From contig JBMNPT010000008.1 in NCBI GenBank assembly GCA_050943735.1, positions 1-64,000 of the forward strand: 64,000 nt of DNA. The letters are read 5' to 3'. The DNA is from JBMNPT01 sp050943735 (GTDB lineage Bacteria > Bacillota > Clostridia > Oscillospirales > RGIG577). Shown here piece by piece: positions 1 to 8,093 of the stretch. A program made the translations under genes and the position numbers. The notes under the pieces are model-generated. The model made no database searches. It was given only the letters and a program-made list of their open reading frames with translations, and was not told the origin of the DNA. Position 1 is the stretch's first letter, and every line of letters starts with the position of its first letter.

Positions 1-147
1 AAAACGATTTCTGACATCGTTTTACTGTTGTCTGGTTTGCACTTTTTAGTGCGCTCAAAGTAATCAACAGAGTCTTTCATTCGTGAATGAATCCTTGAAA
101 TATTGTTCAGTTTTCAATGTTCGCGTCCGCTCCTTCTCAGAAGCAGC
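1..147 (-). other. Leader of a probable rRNA operon, leaving the window
   Basis: This is the transcribed leader downstream of two strong minus-strand promoters. It carries a boxA-like stretch (ATTGAAAACTGAACA on the minus strand, about 105-119) of the kind found in Firmicutes rRNA leaders. The edge holds a perfect inverted repeat (AAAACGAT 1-8, ATCGTTTT 16-23). No 16S sequence is inside the window, so the rRNA identity is inferred from promoter layout and boxA alone. Confidence 0.5.
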
Positions 148-153
148 TTTATT

Positions 154-182
154 AGTATATCGCATTCGCCAGAGTTTGTCAA
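154..182 (-). promoter_or_regulatory. Sigma-A promoter P2 of the stable-RNA operon
   Basis: TTGACA (177-182) and TATACT (154-159) on the minus strand are separated by exactly 17 bp. An A-rich stretch lies upstream. Transcription would start near 147 and run left. Confidence 0.75.
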
Positions 183-295
183 CCCTTTTTTTCCTTACCT
201 GCCATCCTTTTCTCTTCCCTTCCGGGTCTCCTTCGGATGCCAGCAGGCTTGGTTTGGGGCCTGGCTGCGAGCCGCCTGCGTCAAGCGACTCAGTT

Positions 296-352
296 ATATT
301 ACCACGCCCCGCTCCCTCTTGTCAACTCTTTTTTTTACTTTTTTCGAGTTTT
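296..352 (-). promoter_or_regulatory. Sigma-A promoter P1 with UP-like element
   Basis: TTGACA (320-325) and TAATAT (296-301) are 18 bp apart on the minus strand. The region just upstream (326-352) is a run of A tracts, resembling an UP element. Two tandem promoters with A tracts are typical of rRNA operons. The element touches the stop codon of the preceding minus-strand gene. Confidence 0.65.
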
Positions 353-964
353 TTATCCGCCCATGGTAACATCCTGTTTATCATACCATTCCAGAGCGGC
401 ATGCAGCTCCTCATTGGTATAATCCGGCCACAGTGTATCTACCACGTAGATGTCACTATACGCCGATTGCAGCGGCAAAAATCCCGACAGACGCCGCCGG
501 CCGCCCCACCGGATCACCAGTTCCATCCGAGGCAGGTCCGCGCTGCGGTAATTGCCTTCTTTCCGCAAGCCTTCCACATCCCACAGCCAGTTGTACTGCA
601 TCAGCAAATTGACTTTAGGCATGTCCGGCTTATGAGGTCCTGTCCAGCTCTTCATCTCCTCGGGGAAATACTTGCCCTTGGTATCGCCGATCACCCGCAC
701 CGAAACGCCGCACTGCTGCACCGCTTTGGCAGCTTCCACACAGGCAGAAATAAACGCCTCCCGCTGAGAAGCCGGCCGGCCGCAATTTTCTGCGGTAAAT
801 CCATAGAAGGTAAACTCACGGATTCCCAGCCGCAGCCCCTCTTTCACCAGATCCACGCCCGGCTGAATCCCGCTGGGATACCCTTCACTCTTGGCCATGC
901 CATGAGCCTGCGCCCACCGTCTGTTTCCGTCGGGGATCACCCCAAGATGCTTTGGAATACGCAT
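353..964 (-). CDS. Short undecaprenyl diphosphate synthase family protein
   Basis: Cis-prenyltransferase family (UppS-like), which condenses isopentenyl diphosphate onto allylic diphosphates to make the lipid carrier of wall synthesis. The 203 residues include the diphosphate-binding start IPDGNRRWAQ (family DGNGRWA), FTFYGFTAEN (family LTLYAFSTENW) and the C-terminal RWGGRRRLSGFLPLQ...YSDIYVVD block (family RTSGEQRLSNFLLWQ...YSELYFTD). It is about 40 residues shorter than housekeeping UppS and diverges at the catalytic motifs, so it may be a paralog with another prenyl substrate. The AGAAAGGAG site precedes the ATG. It lies downstream of the MATE gene, same strand. Confidence 0.8.
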   Translation of the reverse strand: MRIPKHLGVIPDGNRRWAQAHGMAKSEGYPSGIQPGVDLVKEGLRLGIREFTFYGFTAENCGRPASQREAFISACVEAAKAVQQCGVSVRVIGDTKGKYFPEEMKSWTGPHKPDMPKVNLLMQYNWLWDVEGLRKEGNYRSADLPRMELVIRWGGRRRLSGFLPLQSAYSDIYVVDTLWPDYTNEELHAALEWYDKQDVTMGG

Positions 965-1021
965 CCCTTTACTCCTTTCTCATATATCCAATTCAACCAC
1001 TTTTATAGCAAGAAAGATCCC

Positions 1022-2416
1022 TTATACCGGACCCTCTTCCAATCCCTTTTCCATTCTGCCCAACTTGCGATAGGTAAAACTAAACAAAATACCAGTGGTA
1101 GTCGCCGCCAGAATATCCGCCACCGGTTCGGCAATGTACACCCCCTGCACACCCAATCCCGCAAAGCGAGGCAGAATCAGCACCAGCGGAATCAAAATAA
1201 CCACCTTACGCAACAGCGCCATACAAATGGCCACCTTGGCCTTCCCCAGCGCCAAAAATGCGTTCTGGCAAGCAGTTTGAACTCCAAAGATACCCACGCC
1301 GGCCATAAAGATCCGCATCTCATAGGCTGCCAGATCCCGTAAAGGTCCGGGTTCTGCGAAAATAGCCGCCACCCAATGAGAGCCCAATGTGCAAAGCAGG
1401 CAGGTACTGATGGACAACGTCAGACAGCATCCCAGACTCCACCGGACGGCAGTGCGCACCCGGTCGTACCGGCCAGCACCGTAGTTGTAGCCAATGATAG
1501 GCTGTGCACCCTGGGTCAGTCCCTGCAGCGGCATGGAGGCCATCTGCATACAGGCAGTGAGAATGGTCATGCTGCTCACATACATTTTGCCGCCATAGAT
1601 ATCCAGAGAATTGTTGAATACCACCTGAATGAGACTTTCGGTGGACTGCATGACAAAAGGCGCAAACCCCAATGCCATTACTTTCATCAGCAGCTTCCAC
1701 TCCGGTCGGAGATTTTCTCTTCGAATTTTCAGTACTGTCTTGGGGCCGAACAGAAAGCGCAGTGCCCAAATGGCGGAGCAGAGCTGGGAAATCACCGTAG
1801 CGGTGGCAGCGCCCTTCACTCCCATGCCAAAGCCGAAGATGAAAATGGGGTCTAAAATGATGTTACAGACTGCACCAATGCCCACAGTGGCCATGCCTAT
1901 CCGGGCAAATCCCTGGGCATTGATAAAGCTGTTCATGCCCAGACTAATCATGACAAATACGGTGCCCCACAGATAGATCCCCAAATATTCCATGGCATAT
2001 TGCAGAATTTCGGGATCACGTGCGCCAAAAGCCCACAGAACGGGCCGTTTGACCACCATAAATACAACCATGAGCAATACGCCCGCACCCAGCAGAGCGG
2101 CAAAACAATTTCCCAAAATTCGTTCTGCGCCAGCCTGATCTTTTTCTCCCATTTTAATGGAAACCAAAGGTGCGCCGCCCATACCAAACAGGGCAGTGGT
2201 GGCGGAAATCAGAATGATAATGGGAAAAGATACGCCAATGCCGCCCAGAGCAGCTTCTCCCACATCGGGGATTCGGCCGATGTAGATCCGGTCCACAATA
2301 TTGTACAGCGCATTAACCAGCTGCGCAAAAATAGCGGGTATGGCCAATGACATAAGCAACGGCCCGATCTTCCCACCCAGAAAGTCAGGCTGTTTTCCCG
2401 CCGATGATGTATGCAT
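1022..2416 (-). CDS. MATE family efflux transporter
   Basis: A 464-residue multidrug and toxic compound extrusion protein, expected to export organic cations or drugs across the membrane using a Na+ or H+ gradient. About twelve hydrophobic segments are visible. The first helix region (PLLMSLAIPAIFAQLVNALYNIVD) and its repeat after residue ~240 (FAPFVMQSTESLIQ) show the two-fold MATE architecture. No specific substrate can be read. The start has only a weak GGGGTGA site. It is followed by the UppS-like gene 57 bp later on the same strand, possibly co-transcribed. A second MATE gene lies at 47.8 kb. Confidence 0.9.
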   Translation of the reverse strand: MHTSSAGKQPDFLGGKIGPLLMSLAIPAIFAQLVNALYNIVDRIYIGRIPDVGEAALGGIGVSFPIIILISATTALFGMGGAPLVSIKMGEKDQAGAERILGNCFAALLGAGVLLMVVFMVVKRPVLWAFGARDPEILQYAMEYLGIYLWGTVFVMISLGMNSFINAQGFARIGMATVGIGAVCNIILDPIFIFGFGMGVKGAATATVISQLCSAIWALRFLFGPKTVLKIRRENLRPEWKLLMKVMALGFAPFVMQSTESLIQVVFNNSLDIYGGKMYVSSMTILTACMQMASMPLQGLTQGAQPIIGYNYGAGRYDRVRTAVRWSLGCCLTLSISTCLLCTLGSHWVAAIFAEPGPLRDLAAYEMRIFMAGVGIFGVQTACQNAFLALGKAKVAICMALLRKVVILIPLVLILPRFAGLGVQGVYIAEPVADILAATTTGILFSFTYRKLGRMEKGLEEGPV

Positions 2417-2451
2417 AAGAGTTCACCCCACAAAATTGCCTGCAATGGTGC

Positions 2452-2483
2452 AAAAAAGCGGGGGAGATCGTTTCATCTCCCCC
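2452..2483 (-). terminator. Rho-independent terminator
   Basis: Nine-bp stem GGGGGAGAT/ATCTCCCCC (2460-2468 and 2475-2483), followed on the minus strand by TTTTTT after two bases. It ends the P-loop gene transcript before the MATE gene. Confidence 0.8.
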
Positions 2484-2502
2484 AGCTTTGTACCAATTGG
2501 TT

Positions 2503-2913
2503 TTACAGATACTTTTTAGCCACGTCGCCCAGCTGCGCAGGATCGATGCTCACAGCAATGGTAATTTCGATATCTGTATGGCTGTCCAGCTGTTCCAGCT
2601 TTTTCACAAAGCCCTCCAGCCCTTCTGCGTCAGTCTGTCCGGTGATTTTGTTGACGCTGTCCACAAACAGGTGGGTGATGTCGTAATCACAGGCAGCCAG
2701 ACCGGACAGGAATCCGGCAAACATGTCATAACCCGCAATGTTGTACTCACTAGCGCTGATGAGCCGCGCCTTGTGGGAAATATCATATCTCAACTTATCA
2801 CTTTTCTCGATGACTACCACGTGGTTTTTCTCGTTGGAAAGTGCTTTATTGGCCAGTTCAATGATTGTCTTGGTCTTGCCGGTACCCTTGTTGCCTGCAA
2901 TGAGTTTAATCAT
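2503..2913 (-). CDS. Small P-loop NTP-binding protein
   Basis: A 136-residue protein opening with MIKLIAGNKGTGKTK, a Walker A motif (GNKGTGKT) at the very N-terminus. A Walker B-like strand ITHLFVDS follows near residue 90. Specific function is unknown; similar small ATPases occur as lone genes in Clostridia. The start at 2913 is chosen because AGGAGGAT sits 7 bases upstream, while an in-frame upstream ATG lacks a site. It has its own promoter and terminator and is therefore monocistronic. Confidence 0.7.
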   Translation of the reverse strand: MIKLIAGNKGTGKTKTIIELANKALSNEKNHVVVIEKSDKLRYDISHKARLISASEYNIAGYDMFAGFLSGLAACDYDITHLFVDSVNKITGQTDAEGLEGFVKKLEQLDSHTDIEITIAVSIDPAQLGDVAKKYL

Positions 2914-3014
2914 GTTGCATATCCTCCTTCTGTTTTCCAAACGGCGTTTCGTTCAGCCGCAACGCCTGTTCTCCTTCTGCATGAGCAGAACACAGAACCC
3001 GTTGGCTTGTTTTT

Positions 3015-3043
3015 ATTGTATAACAAACGCCGTACTTTTTCAA
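3015..3043 (-). promoter_or_regulatory. Sigma-A promoter for the P-loop gene
   Basis: TTGAAA (3038-3043) and TACAAT (3015-3020), 17 bp apart on the minus strand, about 100 bp upstream of the P-loop gene start. Confidence 0.6.
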
Positions 3044-3084
3044 GATGTTTTTGTCATTCTTCCCAAATCCAACATCTTTCCTGC

Positions 3085-4317
3085 CTATTTCAGAGTCAGT
3101 ACATTTTGCATGGTAAGCGCCTTCCACAGCTTCTGGAATGCATAGGAAAACGTCATTTTTTCCACATCAGCATCGGCCAGAATGTCAATGGAAGCTATCT
3201 CCCGGCCGTCCAACCGGTACACCATCTGTCCCACTACCTGACCCTTTTCCACGGGAGCGGTAAGATTTTTCTCCATAGTGACTTCTGCCTTAATTCTCTC
3301 CTGTCCTCCCTTGGGAATGATCATGCTGGCAGTTCCACTGACCGCCACCGGCAGCTTACTCTGGGTACCGCCTTTGATATCCGTAGGATCCAGGGTTTCC
3401 CCCTGTCCCAGGTTTTCCAAACGTTCAAAATTGTCAAAGCCATAATCCAGCAGCGCCATGCTCTGCTGATCCCGCTGTTCTGCATCCGCAGTTCCCATCA
3501 CCACAGAGAGCAACTGCATGTTTCCTCTCTGGGCAGACCCCGCCAGGCAGTAGCCAGCATTGTCTGTATGGCCGGTTTTCAGACCGTTGGCGCCCTCATA
3601 TTCGCCCAACAGACCATTGGTGTTGATAAGATCAAATGAGCCGTTTCGCAGGGAATCCTTGCGAATGGTGCTGTACTCCAAAATGGTTTCATGACGCAGC
3701 AATTCCCGGCACATAATGGCAATGTCATAGGCAGTGGTATAATGCTCTTCCTGATCCAGTCCATGAGCATTGGCAAAATGGGTGTGTTCCATGCCCAGTT
3801 CAGCTGCCCGGGTGTTCATCATTTCCACAAAGGCCGCTTCACTGCCCGCTATATATTCAGCCATGGCCAAAGCTGCATCATTGCCGCTGGCCACAATGAT
3901 GGATTTGATGAGATCACTCACCGAAATTTTTTCTCCCTCTCCCAGCCAGACCCGGGAACCGGTCATCTTTGGCGGATTGGGGCCGATGGTGACAATATCA
4001 TCCATTTTCATCTGTCCGGCGTCAATGCGCTCCATGGCCAGCAACAATACCATGACCTTGGTAATACTGGCTGGAGCCACCTGTTCCTGACTGTTTTGTT
4101 CATACATAATATAACCGGTATCCACATCCACCAAAATGGCGCTTTTGGCATTGACCGAAAATCCACTCTGGCCCGGATCTGTCTGCTCCGTCTGCTGTGT
4201 TTCTTCCGTTGTCTGCGAGGTCTGGGCCTGTTGCTCTTCATCATTTTCCGCCCATACCTGACCGGAAAACAGCAGCATCGCCGCCGCCAGCAAAAAGGCT
4301 GTCAGCCTTCGTTTCAT
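3085..4317 (-). CDS. dacF: D-alanyl-D-alanine carboxypeptidase (DacF-like, peptidase S11)
   Basis: Secreted penicillin-binding carboxypeptidase that trims the terminal D-Ala from peptidoglycan stem peptides. It has 410 residues: signal peptide (1-23, ending VWA), a Q/T-rich linker (25-50), then the serine peptidase domain with all three motifs, SITK (84-87), SGN (144-146) and KTG (247-249). A C-terminal beta domain follows. The start at 4317 has AGGAAGGAG upstream. DacF proteins are often forespore genes, but no sigma-F promoter was assigned here. The downstream P-loop gene has its own promoter. Confidence 0.9.
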   Translation of the reverse strand: MKRRLTAFLLAAAMLLFSGQVWAENDEEQQAQTSQTTEETQQTEQTDPGQSGFSVNAKSAILVDVDTGYIMYEQNSQEQVAPASITKVMVLLLAMERIDAGQMKMDDIVTIGPNPPKMTGSRVWLGEGEKISVSDLIKSIIVASGNDAALAMAEYIAGSEAAFVEMMNTRAAELGMEHTHFANAHGLDQEEHYTTAYDIAIMCRELLRHETILEYSTIRKDSLRNGSFDLINTNGLLGEYEGANGLKTGHTDNAGYCLAGSAQRGNMQLLSVVMGTADAEQRDQQSMALLDYGFDNFERLENLGQGETLDPTDIKGGTQSKLPVAVSGTASMIIPKGGQERIKAEVTMEKNLTAPVEKGQVVGQMVYRLDGREIASIDILADADVEKMTFSYAFQKLWKALTMQNVLTLK

Positions 4318-4363
4318 GGTGCTTCGCTCCTTCCTGCTCTCTGCTACCTGTGCCATACGATAC

Positions 4364-4404
4364 AAAAAAACCGCACAACAACGTGGTTCATTGTTATGCG
4401 GTTT
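4364..4404 (-). terminator. Rho-independent terminator of the Na/Pi symporter gene
   Basis: Near-perfect stem AACCGCAyAACAA (about 4369-4404) around a short loop, followed on the minus strand by a run of seven T. It separates the symporter gene from dacF. Confidence 0.8.
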
Positions 4405-4448
4405 ACCTTTATTATATGTGATTTCCAGGCACTTGGCAAATAAAACTT

Positions 4449-6218
4449 TTACCGAATGGCGCCATTGTAATATTTATCCTCGTAATATTTCACATAAGCC
4501 AGATATTCAGGCTGATTTTTACGAGTTTCATTATGGAAATACTCATGCATGTCCAGGCTGGCGGAATTGTTGCTCTCCAGCACATAGAACGATACATTCA
4601 TACAGTGGTCCGCAATTCTCTCCAGGTCACCCACGATTTCCAGGAAGGAAACCCCGCTTTCCACCGTACATTTTCCGCTGTTCAGACGTTGTACATGGGC
4701 ATCCCGCAGAGCGTTTTTGAAACGGTCCACAATATCCTCCAACGGTTCCACCCGACGGGCGGCAGCCACATCGTTTTTGCCGAAGGCCTCCATGGTGAGA
4801 TCCAACATTTCCCGAACCGCGTCGAACATGCCGCTGAGTTCCCGACGAGCTCCTTTGGAAAAGACCACTTCATTGGTGATAATATCGTTGGCGGTTTCCG
4901 CAAAATTGTCGCAATGGTCACCGATCCGTTCAAAGTCATTGACCATCCGCAGCAATACGTTGGCGGTTTTGCGCTCCGAATCATTGAGAGCTGTCTCGTT
5001 CAGCTTTACCAGATACTGGCTGATGTTAAACTCAAATTTATCAATATGAGCTTCATTTTCCTCCACCGTATTGATGCAGGAGATGTCTCGCTGCATGATG
5101 GCGTTCATACCCATTCCATAGTTTTCCTGCAACAGAGCGCCCATTTTTTCCACAGCCCGCCGGCACTGTTCCAATGCCACGCCGGGAGTTTTGAGGAAAC
5201 GCTCATCCAGAGAGGTAGACACCTGCTCCTGCTGCCCGTCGTCCTTGACGGTGGCGTTGGCCAGGCGCACCAGCATGGAAGAGAAGGGAATCATCAAAAT
5301 GGTATTGGCTACGTTGAAAATGATGTGAATCTGGGCAATATTAAAGCTGCTGATGTTCTCTTCCCAGAACTGGAAGGGATAAACCGCATTGATGGAGTAA
5401 ATACCCACCAAAAAGATAATGGAACCGATGAGGTTGAAATACAGGTGAATAAAGGCCGCACGCTTGGCGTTTTTGCTGGCGCCAATACTGGAGAGCATGG
5501 CGGTCACACAGGTACCAATGTTCTGACCCATAATGATGGGGATGGCATTGCCATAAGTAACTGCGCCGGTGGTAGCCACTGCCTGCAAAATACCCACCGA
5601 TGCGCTGGAGCTCTGAATCACCGCAGTGATGCCTGCGCCGGCCAGCACACCCAGAATGGGATTGGTGAGGGTGGCAAAAACTGCCTGGAATTGAGGCAGA
5701 TCTCGCAAGCCACTCACAGAACCTTCCATGATCTGCATACCGGTGAACAACACGCCAAACCCCACCAGAATCTGGCCGGCTTCCTTGACTTTACGGCGCT
5801 TGGCGGCCGAAGCCATCAGCACGCCGGCAATGATGGCAAGAGGAGCCAGCGTGGTGGGCTTGAGCAGCTGCAATATAAAGCTGCCTCCCTGAATGCTGTT
5901 CAAACTGATGAGCAGAGCGGTCATGGTGGTACCGATGTTGGCACCCATGATGACACCCACTGCCTGCCGCAGGTTCATGATACCCGCATTGACAAATCCG
6001 ACCACCATAACGGTAGTGGCGCTGGAACTCTGAATGGCCGCGGTCACCGCCGCGCCCACCAGCACCGATTTGAAGATATTCCCCGTAACCGCTTCAATCA
6101 CTGCGTGCAGTTTTTGACCGGCCACTTTTTCCAGGCCCTGCCCCATTACGCCCATACCGTAAATAAACAGTGCCAGACCGCCCAAAAGCGTAACTACGTC
6201 AAAAAATGTAAACTCCAT
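4449..6218 (-). CDS. Na+/phosphate symporter (NptA/PNaS family) with PhoU-like tail
   Basis: A 589-residue membrane protein. The N-terminal half has two Na/Pi cotransporter repeats, each with a QSSSA motif (AIQSSSATTVM near 62 and VIQSSSASVGI near 200) and a glycine-rich GANIGTTMTA/GQNIGTCVTA partner. Residues ~330-560 are a soluble PhoU-like helical domain with two copies of the ERIGDHCDN/ERIADHCMN type motif. It should import phosphate with sodium, with the PhoU-like part as a regulatory domain. AGGAGAAAGAG precedes the ATG. The HPr-like gene is 57 bp upstream on the same strand. Confidence 0.9.
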   Translation of the reverse strand: MEFTFFDVVTLLGGLALFIYGMGVMGQGLEKVAGQKLHAVIEAVTGNIFKSVLVGAAVTAAIQSSSATTVMVVGFVNAGIMNLRQAVGVIMGANIGTTMTALLISLNSIQGGSFILQLLKPTTLAPLAIIAGVLMASAAKRRKVKEAGQILVGFGVLFTGMQIMEGSVSGLRDLPQFQAVFATLTNPILGVLAGAGITAVIQSSSASVGILQAVATTGAVTYGNAIPIIMGQNIGTCVTAMLSSIGASKNAKRAAFIHLYFNLIGSIIFLVGIYSINAVYPFQFWEENISSFNIAQIHIIFNVANTILMIPFSSMLVRLANATVKDDGQQEQVSTSLDERFLKTPGVALEQCRRAVEKMGALLQENYGMGMNAIMQRDISCINTVEENEAHIDKFEFNISQYLVKLNETALNDSERKTANVLLRMVNDFERIGDHCDNFAETANDIITNEVVFSKGARRELSGMFDAVREMLDLTMEAFGKNDVAAARRVEPLEDIVDRFKNALRDAHVQRLNSGKCTVESGVSFLEIVGDLERIADHCMNVSFYVLESNNSASLDMHEYFHNETRKNQPEYLAYVKYYEDKYYNGAIR

Positions 6219-6275
6219 CTCTTTCTCCTACTGTCCGGATGTGTTGCCCATCCATTTTCTTTTTCTTTTTCCAGC

Positions 6276-6509
6276 TTATTCCTTGATGAGGAAGCGATCG
6301 ATCTGGGTCAAAAATGCCTGGCAGTCATCCTGATGAATGTCCAGCCGCATGGGTTTGCCCAGTTCCAGGCTGAAGATCCCCATAATGGACTTGGCGTCTA
6401 CCACATAACGGCCGCTCACCAGATCCAGTTCACCGGGAAACCGCTCCGCGATGCTCACAAAGGCTTTGACATCCCGTACCGATCCCAACACGATCATTAC
6501 CTGTTTCAT
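6276..6509 (-). CDS. HPr-like protein lacking the phospho-histidine (Crh-like)
   Basis: A 77-residue protein of the PTS HPr fold. The region corresponding to Ser46 is well kept (YVVDAKSIMGIFSLELG against the family K-S-I-M-G-V-M-S-L), but the GxHARPA motif is replaced by LGSVRDVKAF, so there is no His15. This is the pattern of Crh, a regulatory HPr paralog that is Ser-phosphorylated by HPrK and acts with CcpA; that role is inferred. Start 6509 has AAGGAG nine bases upstream. It lies immediately upstream of the Na/Pi symporter gene. Confidence 0.75.
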   Translation of the reverse strand: MKQVMIVLGSVRDVKAFVSIAERFPGELDLVSGRYVVDAKSIMGIFSLELGKPMRLDIHQDDCQAFLTQIDRFLIKE

Positions 6510-6624
6510 ACGCGCATACTCCTTATCATTTGGTTTTCGCCTGTATTGATTCATCAGTCCTTGCCGACGATCAAACTATCTCTCTCTATTTTCCTGATTT
6601 TCGTCTGACAAGTCAATATTCATA

Positions 6625-6653
6625 TTGTACTAACTTGTGGTTTTTTATATAAT
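6625..6653 (+). promoter_or_regulatory. Candidate promoter of mtaB
   Basis: TATAAT at 6648-6653 with a poor -35 (TTGTAC, 6625-6630) at 17 bp, in an AT-rich stretch 53 bp before the mtaB start. Confidence 0.5.
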
Positions 6654-6705
6654 CAAATTATTGGATTGCGGAGAAATTCCGTCATTTTTCTGAGGAGGAC
6701 CACCA

Positions 6706-7995
6706 TTGAAGATCGGATTTTACACTTTGGGCTGCAAGGTGAACCAATATGAAACAGAGGCCATGGAAGAGCTCTTCCGCCAACGGGGACACACCATCGT
6801 CCCACCCGGACCGGACTGCGATGTCTGCGTCATCAACACCTGCACTGTCACCGGTATCAGCGACCGCAAATGCAGGCAGATCATCCGGCGGGCCCGTCAG
6901 GACAACCCCGGCTGTGTGCTGGCCGTCACCGGCTGCTACAGCCAGACCCATCCAGCGCAGGCCGCTTCCATCCCCGGGGTGGACATTGTCACCGGCACCG
7001 GCGGCCGTGCGGAGCTGCCCTCTCTGGTGGAGCGGTTCCTGGCGGAGCGCCGTCCTCTCACCCAGGTGTCCGATGCCCGTCAGCACAGAGACTTTGAAGC
7101 TCTGTCCATCGGCGCCTTTGAGGGACACACCCGAGCCAGTCTGAAAATCCAGGACGGCTGTGACAATTTCTGCTCCTACTGCATCATCCCCTATGCCCGG
7201 GGACCGGTGCGCTCCCGTCCTCTCCCGGAAATCCTCTCCGAGGCCCGGCGTCTGCTGGAAGCGGGCTTTGTGGAGCTGGTGCTCACCGGCATTCATCTGT
7301 GTTCCTACGGAAAGGACACCGGTTCGGAGCTGCTGGATGTGCTGGAAGCTCTGGACCGGCTGCCTGGCACCTTCCGGCTGCGGCTGGGCAGCCTGGAGCC
7401 CTCCTATTTCACACCAGAGCGGGCCGCCCGTCTGGCGGCGCTTGGGCACCTGTGTCCCCATTTTCATCTGTCCCTGCAAAGCGGCTGTGACCGCACTCTG
7501 CGGGCCATGAACCGTCACTATACCTCGGAGCAGTTTCGTCAGAGCGCCGCACTGCTGCGGCAGGCCCTGCCCGGCGCCACCCTCACCACTGACGTGATTG
7601 TGGGCTTTCCCGGAGAAACTCCTGAGGACTTTGCCCTCTCTGCCGCCTTTGTGGAGGAGATGGAATTTCTCCAATGTCATGTGTTCCCCTACTCCCCCCG
7701 GGAAGGCACTCCCGCCGCCCGGATGAGCGGACAAATCCCCGGGGACGAAAAACACCGCCGGGCAGCTGAAATGAGCAGAAGAACCGGTCTCATCCGCTGC
7801 CGGCTGCTGGAAAAACAGGTGGGACGCACCCTTCCGGTGCTGTTTGAAATGTTCCCTCAGGGAGATCTCTATGAAGGCTTCTCCCCGGAATATTACCCGG
7901 TGCGGGTATCTTCTCCCCAGACGCTTTCCCGCCAGGTGCGCCAGGTGCTCATCACCGGCGTGGAGGGGGACGCTCTCACCGGCAGGCTGGTATAA
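6706..7995 (+). CDS. mtaB: tRNA t6A37 methylthiotransferase MtaB
   Basis: Radical SAM methylthiotransferase that converts t6A37 of ANN-decoding tRNAs to ms2t6A. It has 429 residues: an N-terminal UPF0004 domain (KIGFYTLGCKVNQYE, then INTCTVTG) carrying three cysteines for one 4Fe-4S cluster, a central radical SAM domain with CDNFCSYC for the second cluster, and a C-terminal TRAM-like tail. The start is TTG at 6706, with GAGGAGGA seven bases upstream. tsaD, which makes the t6A substrate modification, lies elsewhere in this window (55.6 kb). Confidence 0.93.
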   Translation: MKIGFYTLGCKVNQYETEAMEELFRQRGHTIVPPGPDCDVCVINTCTVTGISDRKCRQIIRRARQDNPGCVLAVTGCYSQTHPAQAASIPGVDIVTGTGGRAELPSLVERFLAERRPLTQVSDARQHRDFEALSIGAFEGHTRASLKIQDGCDNFCSYCIIPYARGPVRSRPLPEILSEARRLLEAGFVELVLTGIHLCSYGKDTGSELLDVLEALDRLPGTFRLRLGSLEPSYFTPERAARLAALGHLCPHFHLSLQSGCDRTLRAMNRHYTSEQFRQSAALLRQALPGATLTTDVIVGFPGETPEDFALSAAFVEEMEFLQCHVFPYSPREGTPAARMSGQIPGDEKHRRAAEMSRRTGLIRCRLLEKQVGRTLPVLFEMFPQGDLYEGFSPEYYPVRVSSPQTLSRQVRQVLITGVEGDALTGRLV

Positions 7996-8010
7996 CCGCC
8001 GCTTCTTTTA

Positions 8011-8039
8011 TTGACGAATCTCCACCGCTTTGCTACAAT
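8011..8039 (+). promoter_or_regulatory. Promoter of purL
   Basis: TTGACG (8011-8016), 17 bp, TACAAT (8034-8039). The start point would be near 8046. The leader of about 48 nt is too short for a purine riboswitch. Confidence 0.75.
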
Positions 8040-8093
8040 TTTACTATCGAAGAAAGATCAACGCCGTCGCACCAACAGGAAGGGATGGAAAAT

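Noticed and set aside
4533..6608. A 691-codon plus-strand frame opposite the Na/Pi symporter
   Set aside because: No domain, His/Gln-rich shadow composition, no ribosome site; the symporter on the other strand is clear.
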